DNA of 64,000 bases from Congeria kusceri. Its lineage: Eukaryota > Mollusca > Bivalvia > Myida > Dreissenidae. Location: the NCBI GenBank assembly GCA_027627225.1, contig CM051032.1:66495045-66559044 (forward strand), given 5' to 3'. Below, piece by piece: positions 10,836-21,875 of the stretch. Both the position numbers and the translations under genes were made by a program. The notes below the pieces were generated by a model. It did not search any database, was not told where the DNA came from, and was given only the letters and a program-made list of their open reading frames with translations. Numbering within the stretch: the stretch's first letter is position 1; each line of letters opens with the position of its first letter.

Positions 10836-10936
10836 CAGCTTATCAAATGGAAAACAATGGAAAACAATGCATCAACGTTGTGCAAGGCAGATTATTTGCT
10901 AAGGTCAAAAACTTGTAAATTGCAAGTGAAAATGCA

Positions 10937-11446
10937 GGAAAGTCATTGATGTATCAAATGGCGTCGTAGAGTGTCCATTGAAATTAAACTTGGGTTTATT
11001 ATTCTATTATTAACCGGCTTTACAGAGAATTAAAATTGTTGACAATTAGTTTACAAATTAGATGTTCTTGGAGACAGCAAAAGATGTAATCTTTATAGAG
11101 GAGATGATAACAATCTTTACGAGGCCAAATACCAAAATATTCAAAATAATGATTTCGATTTTTCTTGTGTAAAAATGCACTACAGAAATTAAATTTCATT
11201 GAAACAAGTGTTTTATGTAAATTAAAATATTTTGTTGATGCATTTTGTCCGAGTTGTGTCGTGTTTTTTTTCCATGTCTCGCAAACAGTCTTTTTACGCT
11301 ATCAGCGTTTTGAAGTATATTTTCATGCCAGGTCAGTTTTTTTTCTCCGAATTATTCGTCCAAAAAAACAACAAAATATAAGTATAAAGGTGATCATCTT
11401 TTGTTGTTCTTATAAAGGATTGTGTATTTTGTTATTGTTTTTAAAT
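10937..11446. other. No gene seen; shared with copy 2
   Basis: Matches about 58808-59304. The plus-strand frame at 11165-11491 runs into the VNTR, is not kept in copy 2 and is judged spurious. Confidence 0.5.
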
Positions 11447-11575
11447 AGTTTATGTTGTCATGTTATCCATGTATTTTATTATAATATATAGTTTATGTTG
11501 TCATGTTATCTATGTATTTTATTATAATATATAGTTTATGTTGTCATATTATCTATGTATTTTATTATAATATAT
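11447..11575. repeat. 43-bp VNTR, 3 units
   Basis: Units begin with AGTTTATGTTGTCATGTTAT at 11447, 11490 and 11533, an exact 43-bp period. Copy 2 has five units (59305-59519), so the locus has changed length since the duplication. Confidence 0.95.
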
Positions 11576-11844
11576 TGTCATCTGGACACCGAATATTTAT
11601 TGTTTTTCTACCGTGTTTACGAAAATTCTATAACACATTTTTAGATATGTGTTTGTTTCCTTAAACCAGTGTTAATAAGCTTTGATAATATTAAACTGCA
11701 ATATTCTCTTTATGTCTTTGAATTGTATGTGAACATTTGAGTCATACAGTCAATGTAACCTAGCGGTTAGCCTGAAGGACATTTGACGCCCCGGTTTTTA
11801 TTTTAAGTGGCTGTGTACATGTTTCTGTGGAGTTATTTATTTAA

Positions 11845-12016
11845 GAAATCATTTACGATTTATCGTTGTTTATCAGCCAATAAACAACGATTTGGAGCTC
11901 AGATGTTCAGGAATTAAACGACGAGGGCATTAACCCGAGTGGTTTAATAGCCACGCATCAAAACAACACAGAGTTGTTTATTGGCCGATAAACAAAAATA
12001 ATGCGAACGTTATTTC
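11845..12016 (-). repeat. Three-hairpin ~172-bp element, copy C
   Basis: Outer arms begin GAAATCATTTACG and end CGTTATTTC. Inside lie hairpin 1 (GTTGTTTATCAGCC…TAAACAAC), a central hairpin around AAACGACGAGGG…CCCGAGTGGTTT flanked by GCATC, and hairpin 3 (GTTGTTTATTGGCCGATAAAC). Same architecture and almost the same length as 23161-23331, 33532-33704 and 59789-59960. It encodes no protein. Confidence 0.85.
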
Positions 12017-14205
12017 GATTCTAGTATAATCTGACAAATATTTTTGCAATTGTAATGAGAACATTTTACTATCCTCCGCTCAGAATCGGGAAATGTGTTA
12101 AATTTAACAATGATAATTTTGTTTTTAGTCAAAAGAATAATCAGCGAGTATCCTGTTAGAATACATGTTTAAATACGAAACTCAAAAATCGGCTTACTTG
12201 GTAATTCCAATCACGGTATTGTGTGTTTAATTAAAACAACGTTGCTAATATTTACTAAAGCATACACATATATTATTATATGAGTATTTATATTAGTTGC
12301 AATTTCAATTCGATTGGTGTGGTTTTGCCTGCGAATATTCTGAGAGAAAACATATAGAAATGTATAACTTTCTTCATTTACAATTAATAAGTATCTTACC
12401 AGTTGTACACATTCTTAAAATATATATACACACACAAACTCCTTTTTTCTTTATATGTCAAAAAATTTATGCTTCGAAGAACAAGCGTTCATCTGGTTCA
12501 TGCATTATCTCGATCGCTAAATATAACACAGTCGACACGTGTATATATATATGTACATCGACAGATACGCATATTATATACATAAGTTGTATTTAAAATC
12601 GATATGTTTGTGCCTTCGGGTGTACGATTCGAAATAAACAAATACATAGAATTGCGTATTGCTTTATTTATATATATAGCATCTAATACATGTTATATTT
12701 CATTAGCAAGTGGTCATATTTTGGTACTTCCCAGAGATATGCTATCACTCATTATAACGACACATGAAAAGTTTTTTCTTCCAACTACCGAGTGTTTTCA
12801 TCAACATTTTGAAGTGTGTGCGATTTTTCATATCGAATCTATTCACAATTAGCTGATAAAAGTGATAAAATAAATTGCAATTAGATAGATAACAAACAAA
12901 CAGAGATAGATAAAAAAAACAACAACATAAAAATAACAAAGGAAACACTATCATATCTAATACATGAACAACCATATTTGTCTAATTTTGGGTCGTTTAT
13001 GTTTTATAAATAGGATACATACATCTCAGTTATGTCAAATATGGCTTGCAAACCATGTGTTAAGTAGAATGTTGTTGTAAACAAAACATGTGTCTCCGCG
13101 ATGGCTTATTGCCAGCAATGTTTATAGGAAAGTTGCAGCCTGGACAAATGGAACAAGTAGTACTATGCCTCAGCCTGGAGTCATATCCACAAAGCTCCTT
13201 AGGAAAATATTAATCTAAGTCATATTTAAGTGAAATATTCAAATCAATAGTTTGGTATATAAAATATAGTAAAATAAGAATTAGGTGTTCATTCTTTACT
13301 AGAAAAAAAGCCAATTTAGAACAAAATTAACTTTAAATGAACCAACCACAGACTTAAGGGCATTTATGGTTTAAAGAAATTTACTTAATTAGGTTTTCAC
13401 TAAGGATTTGAACAAAAGTTAGAGATCGGACATGTTCTGTGAAAAACAGACGTCCGAACGGACAGAGAGACTTCTAAGGCAACGCTATTTTGTGGGGAAG
13501 AGACATAATATGAACAGACAGTCATGTGCAAAAATGTACTATGCTTGTAAGCTCTGGGCAAACATTGACGTATTTTTTATATGGACATGTTTGCCCGACG
13601 GCGATTTCCGCCACTTGCATCGAATTTAGCCCTATATAAAAAGGAACACGTAATTCGTTGGACGGATTATTTGTTAGACTACTGGACTAGTGCGACATTA
13701 CATGCTGGGGGAACATTCATACAGGGGAGATCACTGTGAGATGCAATTGTCCAATGTTACCTCCCTTATTAACATAAATGCCATTTAACTGAATGTCAAA
13801 GTTAGTCGCAAAGCACAAATTTTGTAAATCACTCGTTTCGGAAAAGTAGCGTTTGCAAACATTTTAATTTGTTTTCGAGATTAGGAATATTAATTGAAAA
13901 GTGTACACGTAAGAAAATATTGATTGCTGTGTATATAAAAATGATGTTGCCACAAGTTTATGAACAAAAATAATAATAAATAGTATAATAATAATAATAT
14001 TAAATTTAATAATAATTGTAAATTTTAATGGACAATTAGGCTTTTCCCTTAAGGCTTAATGAAATAGCCTGTTATTGTCGTTTAAAATTAACAATTATTA
14101 TTTAATCAATTTAATCTATGTCTGTTTTAAACTGACAATTAACAATTAATGTTTGTAGTTACAGAGGTTGATTTAGTTGTATTCCCATCTTGCTTTAAGT
14201 AATCC
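12017..14205. other. Long non-coding stretch, copy 1
   Basis: Matches 59961-61843 except for two stretches missing from copy 2 (about 65 bp near 13512 and about 230 bp at 13975-14200, the latter AT-rich with (AAT)n runs). Open frames at 12297-12852 are shared with copy 2 but carry frame-changing differences (a 36-bp loss with other indels near 12480). They have no splice or domain support, so no gene is called. The first coding exon of ECHDC1 may lie upstream here but was not recognised. Confidence 0.45.
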
Positions 14206-14400
14206 CACAAGTACTTGAAACAATGATTTTTTTATTTTGTAATGTTCAATACGTATATACACTATAATAAGATGTCTTATTATAGTGTGTATACGCATGG
14301 AACATTAAAAAATCCATACGTATATACACTCTAATAAGATGTCTTATTATAGTGTATATACGTATGGAACATAAAAAAATCATTGTTACAAGTACCTGTG
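14206..14400. mobile_element. Palindromic MITE, expanded form
   Basis: Terminal inverted repeats are CACAAGTACTTGAAACAATG and a right end …CATTGTTACAAGTACCTGTG. The inner stem (ACGTATATACACT…AGTGTATATACGT around AATAAGATGTCTTATT) is present twice in tandem. The copy-2 version (61844-61971) has it once. It can fold into two adjacent long hairpins. It lies 315 bp upstream of the ECHDC1 exon. Confidence 0.85.
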
Positions 14401-14714
14401 AGTAATCCTAATCAATGATTAATGTGGGGGATTATAAATTTAGTAATTTATAAAAAAAAAAGTCCATAAAGTGTGGAACTGCTTTTCAATAGTTACTATG
14501 GAGATCAATTGTATGTGAATTTTACTGAAAGGTGTTTTGCTAGAATAGTTGCAATTAGTATTGGTGCAGTACATGATCTATTGATAAAATTCATTAATTG
14601 CATTTTTAGACACTGTTTACAATCAACAGCTTCATATAAAATGAACATATTAAACTTGTCATTGTTAAATTGAAAATATCAATTTAATAATTGTTGGTAC
14701 GTTCTTTTTACCAG

Positions 14715-14882
14715 GAAATGGCCTGATGGTTAGGCACATGTCCAGCACAGACGCAGAGGTTGCTGTCTTGTGTGCAGAATTTGCAAAGCTGCCTGGGGGG
14801 TCTGTGGATCTGATCAAAGATGAAGCAACAGGGGTGGCAATCGTCACCATCAACAATCCAGAGAAGCAAAATGCTTTCACTG
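14715..14882 (+). pseudogene. ECHDC1: ECHDC1-like exon, copy 1
   Basis: The acceptor TTTTTACCAG precedes and the donor ACTG|GTTGGA follows a 168-nt exon. In frame it reads NGLMVRHMSSTDAEV… through AKLPGGSVDL (human ECHDC1 has QFPGGSIDL) to NNPEKQNAFTG, the start of the crotonase fold. A Met lies at 14738, but the frame is open upstream to the acceptor, so an earlier exon probably supplies the true start. The exon itself is undamaged and differs from copy 2 by a few substitutions. The gene copy is dead because of lesions in the next exon. Confidence 0.85.
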
Positions 14883-15682
14883 GTTGGATAATATAAAACA
14901 TAGTCTGTCAAAAACGAAATGCTTTCACAAAATCTATATTGGAAGATTTTGTTTTCGAGGCAATTTCTGCAAATACCCTGGTTCTTAACTATGCCACTTT
15001 TTGACTCCAAAGCCGTGCTATTTTTACATAGACACCACTATTTTGGGTAGAAATAGAAAAGCTAATGTAATGTTTTGTACAAACTATGTGATACTCAGAA
15101 CACAAAATCAAATGACTATCCGGACAAATTACTTTTTTCGTTTTGTGTATATGCTATTTGTTTCCATTTGTATTATTAACAAATACAGTATCTACACCGT
15201 ACTACGAGCTCTTTGTCAGAAAATGCGCCAATATTCAGCAAAACAGTTAAAACAAAACAGTGGGTATATATACTAAAATTTGATGTGAATGATAGTGGAA
15301 AATTGCACAAAACAAATTTAGATATTTTGCAACTAAGCAATTAATAGAGAAAAATATGTATAAACTCTAAATAAGTTACTGGTTTGACATGATTTTTACT
15401 ATATCTCGCATGTATTCAAAAAGTAACATTCTTTATCATGAAATTGTCTGTGCACACTCTTGACTGTCTACGACGTCCATATATAACATGAAGCATTAAC
15501 GGAACAAAACAACACCATCCACAAACCAAGGTATATAATTATTCCCATGGTCATTATATCGCTTTCGCTAAACATTTGCACATTCGCTAATAGGAGCCTG
15601 TACTAAAGTGTGGTAAAGTGCAATTTCATGTACCAGTATTTTAGTTTGAAACTGTAATTCAATAGCCTATTGATAATTCTAG
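14883..15682 (+). other. Intron of ECHDC1 copy 1
   Basis: Starts GTTGGA and ends ATAATTCTAG. It is 800 bp, against 513 bp in copy 2, which has lost about 290 bp in the middle. The phase is 1 (ACT G|GT AAA). Small open frames inside are not supported. Confidence 0.8.
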
Positions 15683-16316
15683 GTAAAATGATGGTGGACT
15701 TCCATGAATGTGTCTCAGAGCTGGAGCGATGGAACACAGGCAGAGCAGTAGTCCTGACCGGTAGTGGCGGCACATTTTGCTCGGGCGGTGAACTCCAGAC
15801 AGTCCAGAAAATGTTACACAAGGGCGGTGATATGTGCAAATGGATGCAGTTGACCACATCGCGGCTATACTCCTATGCTCTTGGTGGTGGAGCAGAACTT
15901 ACCACTGCGTGTGATTTCCGAGTAATGACCACCAAGGCGAAAATTAGATTCGTTCAAGCCCGGATGTATGTTACCACTGGTTGGGGTGGTGGAACCCGGC
16001 TTGTTGGACTTCTGGGTAGAACTAATGCCCTCCTGTTGTTATCTTCAGGACAAGTACTTAATGCTGATCAAGCAAAGGCACTGGGGTTTGTAAGCGAAGT
16101 GTTTGAAACAGAAATATAGCAAGCGAAGCGAAAAAATGGATAAGTAAAACTTTAGTGGGAGGTTTTACTGTTACAAGAAATATTAAGCAGATGGTACTTA
16201 CAGGAACGAAAATGGAGGAAAGTTTAACATATAAATGTGAAAGGGATTTTTTCACCAAAGTATGGGGTAGTGAGCACCACATAAAGGCTTTAAATGCAAA
16301 TATGAAACACAAATAG
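15683..16316 (+). pseudogene. ECHDC1: ECHDC1-like terminal exon, copy 1 (broken)
   Basis: Homologous to 62965-63632 but with two disabling lesions. First, a net 33-bp loss at 15873/15874 removes the residues between RLYS and ALGGGAEL, that is the PLISIAAVSGH strand leading into the second oxyanion-hole glycine. Second, a 1-bp deletion at about 16113 shifts GAA GAT ATA to GAA ATA TAG, giving a stop at 16117-16119. About 65 C-terminal residues are lost. Homology continues to the ancestral stop at 16314-16316. Other residues, including GTFCSGGEL and TGWGGGTRLVG, remain recognisable, so the loss is recent. Confidence 0.95.
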
Positions 16317-16350
16317 TTGTTAATCTTATCTAATTAAATATTTAAGTTAT

Positions 16351-16356
16351 AATAAA
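16351..16356 (+). promoter_or_regulatory. Poly(A) signal of ECHDC1 copy 1
   Basis: AATAAA 35 bp after the ancestral stop codon, conserved in copy 2 at 63667-63672. Confidence 0.7.
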
Positions 16357-16499
16357 ACGCAGACATAATTATTGCTTGGTTTTCATTTTGCTGTTTATAC
16401 TGAGCATACCTAATAAAATGTTGTTACATGATTTTTGTCGAGCCCCTCTGCGGTCAGCTGGACTTAGTTGTCACAAGGGCGGTTCGATGCATGTGCGTA

Positions 16500-17265
16500 A
16501 GTGCTTTGGTCCATGCGTGCATCCAATCTTCTCTGGACTGTAACTTCCATCATTCATCAGACAATTTTTTAATAACTTGCCACAAATGTTCACCAAGTGG
16601 AGACGGCGTGTCTAGCGCAAGACCTGTGTCCCTAGCTCAAAGGTCAATGGTCACATATGGGCATAATACAGTTTGGCATGACTGTAACTTCAACAGTCAT
16701 CAGGCATGTCACACGCAAGACCCGTGTCCCTAGCTCAAAGGCCAAGGTCACACTTAGAGGTCAAAGGTCAAACATGGGCATAAAACGGCTTGTTCGGACC
16801 GTTAATTCATCATTCATCAGGCAATTTAAAATAACTTAACACAGATGTTCACCATATGGAGACAGCGTGTCACACGCGAGACCTGTATCCATAACTCAAA
16901 GGTCAAGGTCACACTAAGAGGCCAAAGGTCATATATGAGCATAAAACAGCTTGACGGGACTGTAACTTCATTCATCATGCAATTTTAAAATAACTTGCCA
17001 CAAATGTTTCCATGTGAAGACAGCGTGCCGCATGGAAGACCTGTGTCCCTAGCTCAAAAGTCAGTGTCACACTTAGAGGTCAAAGATCAAATGTGGGCAT
17101 AATATGGCTTGTTCAGACTGTAAATTCATCATTCATTAGGGAATTTTAAAATAACTTGCGCCACACATGTTAACCATATGGAGACAGCGTGTCGAACGCA
17201 AGACTTGTCTCCCTACCTCAAAGGTCAAGGTCACACTTTGAGGTCAGAGGAGAAGATCTGCTTGT
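16500..17265. repeat. Tandem array of ~155-bp units with AGGTCA motifs
   Basis: About five degenerate units, each containing ACTGTAACTTC, a CATTCATCAGGCAATTT stretch, AAATAACTTGCCACA, GGAGACAGCGTGTC, AGACCTGTGTCCCTAGCTCA and AAAGGTCAAGGTCACAC. An exact AGGTCA-A-AGGTCA lies at 16758-16770 and TCAAGGTCA at 16903-16911. The array starts just 3' of the ECHDC1 poly(A) signal in both copies. It is related to the 20.0-21.8 kb array in the opposite orientation. Confidence 0.9.
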
Positions 17266-18617
17266 TAGAAAATGTAATTTATAAAATACAGTTGCTTTCT
17301 AGACTATGGGCTTGACTTGTTGCCTACAAGCATCTAATATTTAATTAATAAAGAAAACTTTAACATTTTTTTGTTTTATTGTACATGATAATTAGTACAT
17401 AAATGAAATAATAATAAACAATTGTACACAAGATGACAACAGAATTAAATAGCATTCTATAAACTGACACTGTAAGAATCCTTAACACATGTACAGTTCC
17501 ACACATATAGTGAATAACATTCATCTGACTTAAATGGTGGAAACCAAAAAAGTGACAACAAGCATGTTGGTCACGTTCAAAACTAGTGATTAATTATATA
17601 TATCATATACATTAGACTAAACCAAGAGGTATGAGCAGTGTAAATTACAAGACTGTATCCATTGAATGCATTATTGGTAGAAACCAGCAAAGACTACGTA
17701 ATTTAATGCAAATTAATGATTAATTTGGTTTGATCAGGAATGCTTTTGTTATCTCCTTATATACTGTAAATAACTATTTTTTAAACATTAGCACACTCTT
17801 TTTTTTGCTTTAATAGAGCTGGATAAACATAACTATATGGTAGCTTGTTTTAAAAATCTGTTTTCAAAGATAATTACAGTTGCTAGAACATTTTGACAGA
17901 AATCCTGAGTACATTTTTCAACAAAACACACTTTATTTAACAATAAATTTCTCACAATATATTAATAAAATATAATACACATTAACTGTAAAGCAATTGT
18001 TTCTTCAATGTTTTTACAAGCACAACTTCGACCTTTATAACAAACCTTAAGTTTGTAGTTTTTGCAAATGAAAGGCTAATACGGTTACCCTATTAAATAT
18101 TTAAATTTAGGAGAGTACTGACACCCTAAAAACCAACCCTTCGATACAGCCTTACACATTTATCTATATCCATCGTAAACCTTCAAATAGCTTCTTGATT
18201 ACGTCTTCGTAATTAGAAAGCCATAACTTTAAAATAACTTGTTGATCTTGTGGATTTTGCAGATATTCTTTTACATGTAAACCAACAGTTAACAAATCTT
18301 AACAGACAATAACAGTGTACATGTTATAAGTATACACATACTGGTAATCAAAAAGGTTTTCAAAATACATCCATGTAGTTAAAAAAATTAAAAATACCCT
18401 ATCATTTCACATGCGATTGGTTGCAATTTCAACTAAAATATAAATTGGTGACATTATTCACACACATGCATTAAAATATGTATAGTGTCAAAACATCATT
18501 CTATCTTAGCAACATTTTTTACTCGCAGTTACAATGCAATGTCAGATTTTGTCAAATCCACAAATTGCAACAACTAGCAGAACTAGTCTTTAATAAAGTG
18601 GTCAGCAAATGTAAACA
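17266..18617. other. No gene or repeat recognised
   Basis: AT-rich sequence with scattered short frames and no splice-supported exon. Confidence 0.5.
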
Positions 18618-18838
18618 GAGGCGTGTCATGGGAAAACCGGGCTTACTGCATCTGCGTAAAGTGTCGTCCCGGAATAGGGCTGAACAGGCAAATACGGGAC
18701 TACACTTCCTGCCTACAGTTGAGTTATGTTTAGAAGAGACTTTATTGAAACAGAAAACACTATAAAAGCGGAAAGTGTTGTCCTGGATTAGCCTGTGCAT
18801 GCAGACGCAATAAGCTCGGTTTTCCCACGACACACCAC
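18618..18838. mobile_element. Degenerate GAGGCGT-type palindromic MITE
   Basis: Begins GAGGCGTGTCATGGGAAAAC and ends TTTTCCCACGACACACCAC. It shares GTGCGTAAAGTGTCGTCCC-type stems with the better copy at 42718-42980, with internal deletions and substitutions that weaken the stems. Confidence 0.8.
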
Positions 18839-19435
18839 AAGCATTAATAGAAATGTATGAATATTCAGTATCATGGAAGAAAAACCAGCCAAATTGGTCA
18901 TGCAACACATCCACTGTACCAACTAATAGAATTTACACTGCAAATTAATAAATGAGCTTACTTCGCAAATTATGAAATGAACAAAATAACAATTAGAAGA
19001 ATAAATAATCTCGAACATAAAAGTTACAAAAACAATGTGAATGGTACCATACTTTAAAGTACATTTATCATGCTCGACAAAAATTAACACAACCACAGCA
19101 AATTTATACATATAAATCTAAATGAACAATTTATTATACATGAACATAGGCATGAACAAAAGAACAACAATTGAATTAAGTAAAACCTCTATCACAGTTG
19201 AATTATGTCCAAAACAAACATGATGGTATCAGTTAACGTAAATTCAACTAAAATGTGTACTTTAACGTCTTGAATTTAACAACCAGAACATATTATTAAC
19301 CAAGGTGCTTAGATAGATTGCCATATAATTGAGTCGCTCAAATTCTAAAATACTGATCATAAAGCAGAATAGTAGTTACACATGGAGACACAAATATATT
19401 GATACACTCTTAAAGCCGCAGTCCACATAATACAA
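18839..19435. other. No gene or repeat recognised
   Basis: AT-rich filler. Short frames have no support. Confidence 0.5.
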
Positions 19436-19640
19436 TTCTTTACATGTACATGTAAATTGGCGTTGGAAAAAAATGCACCAAAATACCCAAAGGTGCACAA
19501 GTTCACATGCGGATGAAAGTTTCGTCAGTCTAGCAGTTATACTTTTTGAGTTACATGCGACACAAATCCAACTAGAACTGTGTCCACAGACACCGATGCC
19601 ACCATCTATGCAGCCATTTCTACATGGCGACACTGTTTCG
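19436..19640 (+). repeat. Single unit of the GGGTCATAACTCC-type repeat
   Basis: AAATGCACCAAAATACCCAA, GTGCACAAGTTCACATG, TACTTTTTGAGTTACATG and CGACACAAATCC match the units at 21911-22394. An 82-codon plus frame through it is repeat-derived. Confidence 0.75.
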
Positions 19641-20045
19641 GTATGCATACAAATAATTTTGCAAAAAGAGAATTGTCCTTATATGTTTTACTTTCTGCTA
19701 ATGTATTCTCTTATCGTGTGAAGTTATTTGGATATTACAAAATAGTTTTAGTCCTGACAAAAAATCAATAAAGGGCAGTAATTAAAACTTTAAGGCAATT
19801 ATGAGTTATGGTTCTTGTATGCTTCACTTACGTTTGCTATTTTAAATCATTCTGTGCAAAATCAACAAAATGCCTGTTATCATTTTTGAATTATGCTTTG
19901 CACACTCCTTAATTAAGAAAAGTAATTTACTAACTTCACAAGTTAGGTTCGTGCATGCAACACATCATCTGATGATTGTGATCATTTCTGCCAATTTATC
20001 TGAAAATCCCTGCATATATGACAATATTATGCTCTGGAAAAATAT

Positions 20046-21845
20046 TTGACCTTTTGACCTTGATTAATGACCTTGACCTTTCAGCCACAGACCTGGTCCT
20101 TGAACGCAACATGCCGTCTCATAATTTTTACCACTTCTGCCAAGTTTTTTGAAAAATTTTCATGCCGACAAATTATGCTCCATTTAATCCATGGACTTAA
20201 TTTTTATACTTGACCTTTGACCTTAAATAGACCTTGACCTTGGACCTAGTTTTTGCAGGCATCATATCCTCTTATAATGGTTATCACTTCTGCCAAGTTA
20301 TTTGAAAATCGCTCAAAGCTGGACAGAGTTATTGCCGGACAAGAATCTTAACATATATGCATATACTTGCCCTTAAAGTGTGACCTTGACCTTGGACCAA
20401 GGCACCAGGTTCTTGCATGTGACACCGCCGCATAATGCTTATCACTTATGCCAAGTTGTTTGTAAATTCTTCCCTGCTGAACAACATTATGCTCCGGACA
20501 TGGTCTATAGCTTCAGCTCGTCTTTTTGACCTTTGACCTTTTAGTGTGACCTTGACATTATACAAAGGGACCTGGTTCTTGCGCGCAACACACCGGAGAC
20601 ACCATGCTTAGCACTTCAGCAAAGTAAGTTTAAAATCCTTCCCTGCTGGACAATATTATGCTTCAGACGGTATCTCTGGTTCAAATGACCATTAACCTTT
20701 AAGTGTGACCTTGACCTTAGACCTAGGGACCTGGTTCTTGCGCAGGACACACCTGGCTCAATACTTGTGCCAAGTTATTTGAAATTCCATCCAATGCCAG
20801 ACAAAATTATGCTCCAGACAGTGTCAAGGGTTTTAATGTTTATATTTGACATTTGGCCTTTTAGTGCTACCTTGACCTTGGACCTAGGGACCTGGTTCTT
20901 GCGCGCGACACACTGTTTCACCATGCTCAACACTAGAGCCAAGTTATATGAAATTACTTTCAGACTAGACAAAATTGTGCTTTGGACAGGGATAGAAGGC
21001 TTACATTCTTATATTTGACCTTTGACCTTTAAGTGTGACCTTAACCTTGGACCTAGGGATCTGGTTCTAGCATGCAACAAACCGTCTCACCAAGTTCAAC
21101 ACTTGTGCCAAGTTATTTGAAATTCCTTTTATGCTGGATAATATTATGCTCCAGACAGTGTCTATGGCTTAAATTCTTATATTTGACCTTTGACCTTTAA
21201 ATGTGATTTTGACCTTGGACCTACGGACCTGGTTCTTGTGCACAACACACCGTCTCACCATACTTAACACTTATGGCAAGGTATTTGAAATTCCTTCTAT
21301 GCTGGACAATATTATGCTTTAGAAAGTGTCTATTACTTAAATTCTTAAATTTGACGTTTGACCTTTAAGTTTGAACTTGACCTTGACCTAGGCACCTGGT
21401 TCTTGCGCGCGACACACCGTCTCACCATGCTTAACACTTGTGCCCAGTTATTTGTAGTTCCTTCCATGATGGAGAAAATTATTATTCGGAGAGGGAAAAA
21501 AGGCTTAAATTCTTATATTTGACCTTTGACCTTTAAGTGTGACCTTGACCTTGGACCTAGGGACCTGGTTTGTGCGGGACACACCGTCTCACGATTCTCA
21601 ACATTTTTGCCAATTTATTTGAGTTTCCATCCCAGCTAGACAAAATTATGCTCCGGGCAGGGTCTATGCCTTAAATTCTTATATGTGACCTTTGACCTTT
21701 AATTGTGACCTTGACCTTGGACCTACGAACCCGGTTCCTGCGCGCAACACACCGTCTCATTATGCTTAACATTTCTGCCAAGTTATTTGAAAATCCTCCA
21801 ATGCTGGACAAAGTTATTGTCCGGCGGACAAGAATCCGAACATAC
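20046..21845. repeat. Large tandem array, ~165-bp units, dense TGACCTTTGACCT
   Basis: About eleven degenerate units. The consensus parts are TGACCTTTGACCTTTAAGTG, TGACCTTGACCTTGGACCTA, GGGACCTGGTTCTTGCGCGC, ACACACCGTCTCACCATGCT, CACTTGTGCCAAGTTATTTG and a TGCTGGACAAAATTATGCTC stretch. At least six exact TGACCT-T-TGACCT occur, near 20211, 20527, 21016, 21184, 21520 and 21686. It is the reverse-orientation relative of the 16.5-17.3 kb array. Frames inside are repeat artefacts. Confidence 0.95.
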
Positions 21846-21875
21846 GTACTTAACCATGGACAGAGTAAACTCTAT

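Larger units (their letters stand above)
7001..10936 (-). mobile_element. LINE-A: 5'-truncated APE-type non-LTR retrotransposon
   Basis: About 3.9 kb inserted in copy 1 only; copy 2 has the uninterrupted site at 58797-58815 (GACATACAAGAAAGTCATT). Read on the minus strand it contains the end of an ORF1-like frame, an APE endonuclease, a reverse transcriptase, a C-terminal CxxC…H…C domain, a short 3' UTR and a (TTGTC)n tail of about six units (plus-strand 7001-7028). There is no clear target-site duplication. Three lesions break the main frame: TAG at 10644-10646, TGA at 8922-8924 and a 28-bp tandem duplication at 8091-8146. It is therefore probably dead. Clade not assigned. Confidence 0.95.
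1..16672 (+). repeat. Segmental duplication, copy 1
   Basis: Sequence from the window start to about 16672 matches 49241-64000 in the same order and orientation with high identity, both inside and outside exons. Shared landmarks are the border repeat, a LINE relic, three minus-strand exons, a 43-bp VNTR, a palindromic MITE, ECHDC1 exons and the start of a 155-bp array. Copy 1 alone carries 215-722, about 4370-4865, LINE-A and an extra stretch at 13975-14200. The 5' limit lies outside the window. The 3' limit is unknown because copy 2 runs off the window. Confidence 0.95.

Noticed and set aside
12297..12852. Plus-strand frames shared with copy 2
   Set aside because: Indels between the copies change frame inside them and there is no domain or splice support.
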